The notes under the pieces are model-generated. The model was not told the DNA's origin and ran no database searches. It was given only the letters and a program-made list of their open reading frames with translations. Both the position numbers and the translations under genes were made by a program. Shown in pieces: positions 7,565-12,141 of a DNA stretch of 12,141 nucleotides (position 1 is its first letter; the number at the start of each line of letters is the position of its first letter). The DNA comes from an uncultured Prevotellaceae bacterium. Lineage in GTDB: Bacteria; Bacteroidota; Bacteroidia; Bacteroidales; Bacteroidaceae. The stretch covers positions 1 to 12,141 of the forward strand of contig CAMYYX010000048.1 in the NCBI GenBank assembly GCA_947303695.1, written 5' to 3'.

Positions 7565-9162
7565 TTCTGTTCCTCCTTTGCTTTTCTCGCCTCTCTTGCA
7601 TGACGTGCAGCGGTCTGGATGCACTCACGACGAGGGATGATGACACTGACTCCGTTATATTCTATCTCTTCTTTCAGTATCTGAGTGATTTCCGGCATGT
7701 TCTTGGGCAGGGGAACTACCACACGGATATGTTCTGGCTCTACACCCAGTCCCTTACAGATGGCTTCGAACTTGTTCGTACCTGCACTGTCCTGACCTCC
7801 GGTCATACCTGTGGTGAGGTTATCCGAAATCACAACGGTGATATTGCTCTTGTCATTGACCGCATCGAGCAGACCGGTCATACCTGAGTGGGTGAAGGTC
7901 GAGTCACCGATGATAGCTACCGAAGGGAACAGACCTGCGTCTGCAGCTCCTTTAGCCATCGTGATCGAAGCTCCCATATCTACGCAACTGGCCAATGCCT
8001 TGAATGGAGGTAATGCTCCAAGGGTGTAACATCCGATATCACCGAATACACGGTAATCTGGATATTCCGCCAACACTTGATTCAGGGCAGCATATACATC
8101 ACGGTGTCCGCAACCCTGACACAGCTGTGGAGGACGACCTGCCAGGTTCTTGGCATCAGCAAATACCGGACCTGCTTCCTTACCGAGCGCTTGTGCTACG
8201 TTATCTGGATTCAACTCACCTGTGCGAGGCAGATCTCCTGTCAGACGACCCTTGATAGGGTAGCCTGCACCTAAGATACCTGCTACCTGCTCTTCTACTA
8301 CGGGCTGTCCGTCCTCGACTACTAAGATGGCATCGTTTTCCTTGGCCAACTGTTTTACTTTATTGGCTGGAAGTGGATACTGTGACACTTTCAGGATATT
8401 AGCTTGGTCACCTATAGCTTCTTTCACATAGTTATAGGCAATACCGCAAGCGATGATACCCAGTTTCTGACTACCGCCTTTCTCTACCTTATTATATATA
8501 GAGTCCTCTGATGCTTGCTCCATGGTGGGCTGCTTGTCAATCAAGTCAACATAACGCTTACGTGCAATACCAGGAAGTAGCACCCAACGTTCGGTACAGA
8601 TGTTCAGCGGATTCTCGTTCTTGGCCTCGCTTACCGCTACGGCAGCACGACTGTGAGCCAGACGTGTCACTACTCGCATCACGACAGGCTCTTTGATGGC
8701 TTCCGAGAAATCGAAGGCCGTGGCCATCATGTCATAGGCTTCTTGTTGGTTGCTAGGTTCGAATACGGGAACCATCGCAAACTTGCCATAGAAACGGCTG
8801 TCTTGCTCGTTCTGACTTGAATGCATTGACGGATCGTCTGCGGCCAGCACCACTAACCCGCCGTTCACACCAGTGATGGCAGAGTTGACGAATGCATCAG
8901 CACATACATTCATTCCCACATGTTTCATACATACCAAAGCACGCTTGCCGGCATACGACATACCCAATGCAGCCTCCATGGCTGTCTTCTCGTTGGTGCA
9001 CCAACGGCTGTGAATACCTCTTGCTTTGGCTTCAGGATTGTTCTGAATAAATTCGGTGATTTCTGTGCTTGGCGTTCCAGGGTAAGCGTAGACACCGCTT
9101 AACCCTGCATTAATGGCACCAAGCGCAATCGCTTCATCTCCTAAAAGCAGTTGTTTCTTCAT
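7561..9162 (-). CDS. iorA: Indolepyruvate:ferredoxin oxidoreductase, alpha subunit (short form without C-terminal ferredoxin domain)
   Basis: A 533-residue thiamine-diphosphate enzyme. The N-terminal pyrimidine-binding domain starts LLLGDEAIALGAINAG and has the YPGTPSTEI loop (27-35). The cofactor-binding domain has CQGCGHRDVY (348-357), GDIGCYTLG (374-382), and the ThDP/Mg motif from GDST (419) to Asn448. Cys348, Cys351, Cys378 and Cys514 (in PRREC) are positioned like the four ligands of the proximal [4Fe-4S] cluster of related pyruvate:ferredoxin oxidoreductases. Many archaeal IorA proteins continue with a ferredoxin-like domain holding two more clusters; here the chain ends at residue 533 after a charged tail, without any further Cys motif. 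The ATG at 9162 follows a good promoter at 9202-9231. It is the first gene of the operon and overlaps iorB by 4 nt. Confidence 0.93.
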   Translation of the reverse strand: MKKQLLLGDEAIALGAINAGLSGVYAYPGTPSTEITEFIQNNPEAKARGIHSRWCTNEKTAMEAALGMSYAGKRALVCMKHVGMNVCADAFVNSAITGVNGGLVVLAADDPSMHSSQNEQDSRFYGKFAMVPVFEPSNQQEAYDMMATAFDFSEAIKEPVVMRVVTRLAHSRAAVAVSEAKNENPLNICTERWVLLPGIARKRYVDLIDKQPTMEQASEDSIYNKVEKGGSQKLGIIACGIAYNYVKEAIGDQANILKVSQYPLPANKVKQLAKENDAILVVEDGQPVVEEQVAGILGAGYPIKGRLTGDLPRTGELNPDNVAQALGKEAGPVFADAKNLAGRPPQLCQGCGHRDVYAALNQVLAEYPDYRVFGDIGCYTLGALPPFKALASCVDMGASITMAKGAADAGLFPSVAIIGDSTFTHSGMTGLLDAVNDKSNITVVISDNLTTGMTGGQDSAGTNKFEAICKGLGVEPEHIRVVVPLPKNMPEITQILKEEIEYNGVSVIIPRRECIQTAARHAREARKAKEEQK

Positions 9163-9201
9163 ATTTGTTTATTATCTACTTCTTTTTTGTGAAATCGATT
9201 G

Positions 9202-9231
9202 CAAAGTTAGTAAATTTTTACCATATGACAA
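9202..9231 (-). promoter_or_regulatory. Promoter of the iorA operon
   Basis: On the minus strand TTG (9231-9229) is followed after exactly 19 nt by TAACTTTG (9209-9202), a perfect match to the Bacteroidota -33/-7 pattern (TTG, 19-21 nt, TAnnTTTG). The iorA ATG lies about 40 nt downstream, giving a short A-rich leader. This is the only good -33/-7 promoter I found serving the 9-kb minus-strand gene set. Confidence 0.8.
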
Positions 9232-9292
9232 CCTACTATTTACAATTTATTATCAATTTGGCCATTTTACTATTTGTTTTTATGTATTATGC

Positions 9293-9313
9293 ATTGTCAA
9301 TTGTCAATTGTGC
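9293..9313. repeat. ATTGTCA heptamer repeat
   Basis: Two exact ATTGTCA copies (9293-9299, 9300-9306) are followed by a third partial copy ATTGTGC (9307-9313). The set is flanked by ATGCA and TGCAT (9289-9316), giving a short imperfect dyad. It is a second 7-bp array in the window, unrelated in sequence to TTAACTC. Confidence 0.6.
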
Positions 9314-9352
9314 ATGAAAGAAGCCCCTTTTTGTGTTATTTTGTTCAAGGGC

Positions 9353-9422
9353 CCATTGCCCTCATCCTGCCCATGAGCCTCATGAGCCCCATTGGCCTTA
9401 TAAGCCCCATTCGCCCCATCCC
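9353..9422. repeat. Degenerate 9-bp tandem repeat, locus B (eight units)
   Basis: Eight consecutive units have their central AT at 9355, 9364, 9373, 9382, 9391, 9400, 9409 and 9418, an exact 9-bp period. Consensus is YCATNNGCC, with the two N positions and the first pyrimidine varying. It lies upstream of both the iorA and rpsP promoters, so it is probably not in either transcript. This is the longest of three related loci. Confidence 0.8.
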
Positions 9423-9478
9423 AAAGTTTAAATCAACGCCTTTTCCTTTCAAAAAACCTCCTTTTTATTAAAAAAATA

Positions 9479-9508
9479 TTAAATGGTAAATGGTTAAATG
9501 GTAAATAT
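9479..9508. repeat. Duplicated 15-mer next to the rpsP promoter
   Basis: TTAAATGGTAAATGG (9479-9493) is followed directly by TTAAATGGTAAATAT (9494-9508), identical over the first 13 bases. The second copy fills the spacer between the promoter's -33 position and its -7 box, so the duplication is part of the promoter architecture. Confidence 0.7.
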
Positions 9509-9520
9509 TTCGTACCTTTG
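9491..9520 (+). promoter_or_regulatory. Promoter of rpsP
   Basis: TACCTTTG at 9513-9520 matches the Bacteroidota -7 box TAnnTTTG. Nineteen nt upstream the -33 position reads TGG (9491-9493) rather than TTG, a one-base departure. The expected transcript start near 9527 gives a leader of about 57 nt with an A-rich run ahead of the ATG at 9584. Confidence 0.7.
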
Positions 9521-9583
9521 CACCCGCTATTACGAGTTAGTAGCATATTCAAATCATTTATAAACTAAAAAAAGTATTATTTA

Positions 9584-10180
9584 ATGGCAACTAGAATTAG
9601 ATTGCAGCGTCACGGTCGCAAGAACTACGCTTTCTATGCTATCGTTATCGCTCATGCAGATGCACCACGTGATGGTCGCTTCGTTGAGAAGATTGGAACT
9701 TACAATCCGAACACAAATCCTGCAACGATTGATTTGAACTTCGAACGTGCTCTTTATTGGGTACAAGTTGGTGCTCAACCTACAGACACAGTTCGTAACA
9801 TCCTTTCAAAAGAAGGCGTTTACATGATGAAGCACCTCCTCGGTGGTGTGAAGAAGGGCGCATTCGATGAAGCTGCTTGTCAGGCAAAGTTTGATGCTTG
9901 GAAGGCAGAGAAGGATAAGAAAGCCGCTGCTGCAGAAAGCAAGATGGCTGCTGAAAAGAAAGCTGCATACGAGGCTCGTCTCGCTGCAGAGAAGAAGGCA
10001 GACGAAGCTGTAGCAAAGAAAGTAGCTGAGAAGAAGGCTGCTGCACTTGCTGCTGCTGAACCAGCTGCAGAAGAAACTGCAGAGGAAGTTCCTGCTGAAG
10101 AGACAGTAGCTGAAACTGCTGAGGCTCCTGTTGAAGAGGCTCCAGCTGAGGCTGCAGAGGAAACTCCTGCAGAGGCTTAA
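9584..10180 (+). CDS. rpsP: 30S ribosomal protein S16 (bS16) with long C-terminal tail
   Basis: Residues 1 to about 85 are the ordinary S16 fold of the small ribosomal subunit (MATRIRLQRHGRKNYAFY start, IGTYNPNTNP at 37-46, and GAQPTDTVRNILSKEGV at 63-79). A typical S16 ends near residue 80-90; this one has 198. Residues about 86-105 form a bridging segment, 106-153 are Lys/Ala-rich and look like a long basic helix, and 154-198 are almost only Ala, Glu, Pro, Val and Thr, strongly acidic. Long S16 tails are a known Bacteroidota trait; their function is unclear to me. The gene stands alone, with its own promoter and terminator, rather than in the rpsP-rimM-trmD-rplS operon of many bacteria. Confidence 0.96.
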   Translation: MATRIRLQRHGRKNYAFYAIVIAHADAPRDGRFVEKIGTYNPNTNPATIDLNFERALYWVQVGAQPTDTVRNILSKEGVYMMKHLLGGVKKGAFDEAACQAKFDAWKAEKDKKAAAAESKMAAEKKAAYEARLAAEKKADEAVAKKVAEKKAAALAAAEPAAEETAEEVPAEETVAETAEAPVEEAPAEAAEETPAEA

Positions 10181-10190
10181 ATCAAACAGC

Positions 10191-10244
10191 AAAGACATCA
10201 GAACGGCTAACTAATCTCATTTTAGTTAGCTGTCTTTTGTTTTT
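10191..10244 (+). terminator. Intrinsic terminator of rpsP
   Basis: GCTAACTAA (10206-10214) and TTAGTTAGC (10222-10230) make a perfect 9-bp stem with a 7-nt loop. It is extended below an 8-nt bulge by AAAGACA (10191-10197) pairing with TGTCTTT (10231-10237). A U-rich run (10235-10244) follows. It begins 11 nt after the rpsP stop. Confidence 0.85.
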
Positions 10245-10250
10245 AAACTC

Positions 10251-10298
10251 CCATAGGCCTCATTGGCCCATTAGCCCCATAGGCCCCATTCGGCCCAT
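10251..10298. repeat. Degenerate 9-bp tandem repeat, locus C (six units)
   Basis: Six units with the AT core at 10253, 10262, 10270, 10279, 10288 and 10297: the step is 9 bp except one 8-bp step. The consensus is again YCATNNGCC, on the same DNA strand as loci A and B. It fills the gap between the rpsP terminator and manC. No TAnnTTTG promoter for manC was seen in this gap. Confidence 0.75.
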
Positions 10299-10307
10299 AA
10301 AATAATT

Positions 10308-11375
10308 ATGAATATGAACTCTCATAACAATCTCGTGATCATGGCAGGCGGTGTCGGTAGCCGCTTCTGGCCTATGAGTACCCCCGATTGCCCTAAGCAG
10401 TTTATCGATGTGATGGGGTGCGGACGTACGTTTATCCAATTGACATTCGACCGTTTCAAGGGCGTTGTGGCTCCAGAGAACGTGTGGGTGGTTACATCGC
10501 AGGCTTATGCTGACATCGTGAAGCAACAGCTTCCGGAGGTTCCGGAGCAGAATATCCTGCTCGAACCTTGTCGACGCAACACCGCTCCTTGTATTGCCTA
10601 CGTCAGCTGGCGCATCAAGAAGAAAGACCCACAGGCCAATCTGGTTATCACTCCGAGCGATCATATGGTGGTGAACACCGAGGAGTTCAAACGTGTCATA
10701 CGTGCGGCACTCGATTTTACTTCCAAGACCGATGCCATCGTCACACTTGGCATGCATCCTACACGTCCTGAGACAGGCTACGGCTATATCCAGGCAGATC
10801 TCTCTCACGCGTCGATGCGCAACAAGGAGATCTATCGTGTGGATCATTTCCGTGAGAAACCCGATTTGGCGACAGCTAAGAAATATGTTGAACGTGCAGA
10901 GTTCTTCTGGAATTCCGGCATCTTCATCTGGAACGTAGAGACCATCGTACAGGCATTGCGCCACTACGAACCCGAGGTATCTGCTTTGTTCGAAGGCATG
11001 CTGCCATATTATGGTACACCTGACGAGCAGCAGGTTGTGAACGAACGCTTCCCTCAGTGTAAGAGTATCTCCATCGACTATGCTGTCATGGAGAAGGCAG
11101 AAGAAATCTTCGTCTATCCAGCAGACTTTGGTTGGAGCGATGTCGGAACATGGGGTTCTCTCATCACCCTTGCAGACAAGGATGCTGACGGTAATGCAGC
11201 CATCGGTCCACGTATCGAACTGCACGACACGAAGAACTGCATCATCCACACCAGCGAGGAACGCCGGGTGGTTATTCAAGGACTCAACGGGTATATCGTG
11301 GCAGAGAAAGGCGATACCTTGTTGATCTGTAAGTTATCCGAGGAACAACACATCAAAGAATACAGTGCAGAATGA
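10308..11375 (+). CDS. manC: Mannose-1-phosphate guanylyltransferase (GDP-mannose synthesis)
   Basis: A 355-residue nucleotidyltransferase that joins mannose-1-phosphate and GTP to give GDP-mannose, precursor of mannose- and fucose-containing glycans. The signature AGGVGSRFWPMS (13-24) with Lys30 in PKQF binds the nucleotide. RNTAPCIA (90-97), PSDH (116-119), GYGYI (157-161), REKP (182-185), FFWNSGIF (199-206), SIDYAVMEKA (255-264) and GWSDVGTW (275-282) are all intact. Length fits the single-function form; the C-terminal phosphomannose isomerase cupin of bifunctional ManC is absent. The start at 10308 is taken as the first ATG; a second lies two codons in. Its stop overlaps the start of the next gene as ATGA. 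A long antisense open frame over this gene is judged a shadow. Confidence 0.94.
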   Translation: MNMNSHNNLVIMAGGVGSRFWPMSTPDCPKQFIDVMGCGRTFIQLTFDRFKGVVAPENVWVVTSQAYADIVKQQLPEVPEQNILLEPCRRNTAPCIAYVSWRIKKKDPQANLVITPSDHMVVNTEEFKRVIRAALDFTSKTDAIVTLGMHPTRPETGYGYIQADLSHASMRNKEIYRVDHFREKPDLATAKKYVERAEFFWNSGIFIWNVETIVQALRHYEPEVSALFEGMLPYYGTPDEQQVVNERFPQCKSISIDYAVMEKAEEIFVYPADFGWSDVGTWGSLITLADKDADGNAAIGPRIELHDTKNCIIHTSEERRVVIQGLNGYIVAEKGDTLLICKLSEEQHIKEYSAE

Positions 11376-12141
11376 GACTGATTGCTGACAGTGGTTCAAC
11401 CAAGACTGATTGGTGCTTATCATCCCCTTTTAAGGGGGACGGGAGAGGGTCCGTTTTTTCCACTCAGGGCATCAACCCGTTCCATCAGTCTGAGACGACC
11501 ATTCACGATATCCTGTCAAACGAACTCGTCCCGCAATTGCCTCAACAGGCAGTGGTGGACGAGATTTGTTTTTATGGGGCAGGGTGTACCAAGGAGAAGA
11601 GCGTGATAGTGACGGAGGCATTGAAGACCGTCTTCCCGACTGCTACCCGTATCTTTGTTGGTAGCGATATGCTGGGTGCGGCACGTGCACTCTGTCAGCA
11701 TGAGGCGGGCATCGCCTGCATTCTGGGTACTGGGGCCAACTCTTGCCTTTACGATGGTACCGACATCGTCAACAACGTATCACCGCTCGGTTACATCCTT
11801 GGTGACGAGGGTAGTGCGGCTTATATCGGTAAACGACTCGTAGGCGACATCCTCAAGTGCCAGTTCTCACCCGATGTGTGTCAACTGTTCTTCGACGAGA
11901 CCCACCTCGATGGTCCTACCATCGTCAATAAGGTCTATCGCGAACCGATGCCCAACCGATTCCTTGGCCAGACATCCCAGTTCTGCCAGCATCATCGTGA
12001 CAATCCCGAGATCCATCACTTCCTTCTCGACTGCTTCACCCAGTTCTTCGTCCGTAACGTGAAGAACTACCACCGTGACGATCTCCCCATCCACTTCGTG
12101 GGTTCTATTGCCATGGTCTATGAAGCAGAACTCCGTGAGGC
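11372..12141 (+). CDS. BadF/BadG/BcrA/BcrD-type ATPase, probable amino-sugar kinase (3' end missing)
   Basis: The frame from the ATG at 11372 is open for 256 codons to the window edge. It has the actin-like ATPase marks: phosphate-1 loop ADSGSTKTDW (5-14), phosphate-2 loop GTGANSCLYDG (119-129), GDEGSAAYIGKRL (144-156), and an adenosine-motif-like VGSIA near 244. This family includes N-acetylglucosamine and N-acetylmuramic acid kinases as well as activators of benzoyl-CoA-type reductases. The nearly full length within a family of about 280 residues and the overlap with manC favour a sugar kinase. Residues 17-28 replace the usual short hairpin after the first strand with a Gly-rich SSPFKGDGRGSV encoded by a palindrome-containing GC-rich segment. 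Substrate unproven. Confidence 0.85.
   Translation, partial: MRLIADSGSTKTDWCLSSPFKGDGRGSVFSTQGINPFHQSETTIHDILSNELVPQLPQQAVVDEICFYGAGCTKEKSVIVTEALKTVFPTATRIFVGSDMLGAARALCQHEAGIACILGTGANSCLYDGTDIVNNVSPLGYILGDEGSAAYIGKRLVGDILKCQFSPDVCQLFFDETHLDGPTIVNKVYREPMPNRFLGQTSQFCQHHRDNPEIHHFLLDCFTQFFVRNVKNYHRDDLPIHFVGSIAMVYEAELRE
11424..11437. repeat. Inverted repeat inside the kinase gene
   Basis: CCCCTT (11424-11429) and AAGGGG (11432-11437) form a 6-bp inverted repeat around TT, followed by a G-rich run GGACGGGAGAGGGT (11437-11450). The composition is unlike the surrounding codons and it encodes a low-complexity loop, as a small palindromic element caught in a gene might. Confidence 0.5.

Larger units (their letters stand above)
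9163..9583. other. Divergent intergenic region iorA-rpsP
   Basis: A 421-nt stretch without a convincing gene. From left to right it holds the iorA leader and promoter, AT-rich sequence, ATTGTCA heptamers (9293-9313), the 9-bp repeat locus B (9353-9422), an AT-rich patch, a duplicated 15-mer (9479-9508) and the rpsP promoter and leader. A 35-codon TTG-started frame on the minus strand (9452-9345) overlaps the 9-bp repeats but is not considered a gene. Confidence 0.7.

Noticed and set aside
7565..7624. 20-residue upstream extension of IorB containing a CxxC
   Set aside because: It is the shifted reading of the conserved end of iorA; the internal ATG at 7564 gives the family-typical start and an ATGA overlap.
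9345..9452. 35-codon minus-strand frame with TTG start, an AGGAGG 4 nt upstream and MGx-type repeats
   Set aside because: Bacteroidota rarely use such ribosome sites, no promoter is visible, and the peptide is just the 9-bp repeat read in frame.
9780..10198. Two minus-strand frames opposite the rpsP tail
   Set aside because: They are complements of the repetitive Ala/Glu/Lys codons (Leu/Ser/Cys-rich) and have no promoter or family signal.
5433..10298. CRISPR array interpretation of the short repeats
   Set aside because: The units are contiguous 7-9-mers without unique spacers and no cas genes are present.
10260..11279. 339-codon open frame antisense to manC
   Set aside because: It mirrors the manC frame, is rich in His/Cys/Asp in no recognisable pattern, and ends by reading through the 9-bp repeats as MGx triplets. 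manC has all its family motifs.

Overview
The window looks like chromosomal DNA of a Bacteroidota bacterium, most likely of the Prevotella type. The main reasons are two promoters matching the Bacteroidota -7 box (TAnnTTTG), A-rich leaders without Shine-Dalgarno sites, a ribosomal protein S16 with a long Ala/Glu/Lys tail, and gene families typical of gut or rumen Bacteroidales. This placement is inferred from sequence style and protein character, not from a database search.

Positions 1-9162 hold nine genes, all on the minus strand, reading from 9162 down to 1. In transcription order they are iorA and iorB (2-oxoacid:ferredoxin oxidoreductase, indolepyruvate type), a phenylacetate-CoA ligase, a tandem-ACT-domain protein, a sodium:solute symporter, a second phenylacetate-CoA ligase, a class I/II aminotransferase, a PaaI-type hotdog thioesterase, and the 5' end of a secreted GDSL esterase of the rhamnogalacturonan acetylesterase type. 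A good promoter lies just upstream of iorA. Most junctions are tight (4-nt overlap, 3, 5, 9 nt), so the first eight genes look like one functional module. The simplest reading is reversible conversion between aryl acids (phenylacetate, indoleacetate, 4-hydroxyphenylacetate), their CoA thioesters, aryl-pyruvates and aromatic amino acids, with a transporter for uptake or export and an ACT protein as a probable amino-acid sensor. Direction (amino-acid fermentation or reductive synthesis from scavenged aryl acids) cannot be read from the DNA.

Positions 9163-9583 are a 421-nt divergent intergenic region. It carries the iorA promoter, the rpsP promoter and several short tandem repeats. Plus-strand genes follow: rpsP (S16) with its own terminator, then manC (mannose-1-phosphate guanylyltransferase) overlapping by 4 nt a BadF/BadG-type sugar-kinase-like ATPase that runs off the window.

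The most unusual non-coding signal is a set of degenerate tandem repeats in the gaps between genes. A 9-bp unit (consensus YCATNNGCC) recurs at three separate loci on the same DNA strand. There is also a perfect five-copy heptamer (TTAACTC) that runs across the iorB stop codon, and a 185-nt patchwork of mini-hairpins between iorB and the next ligase gene.
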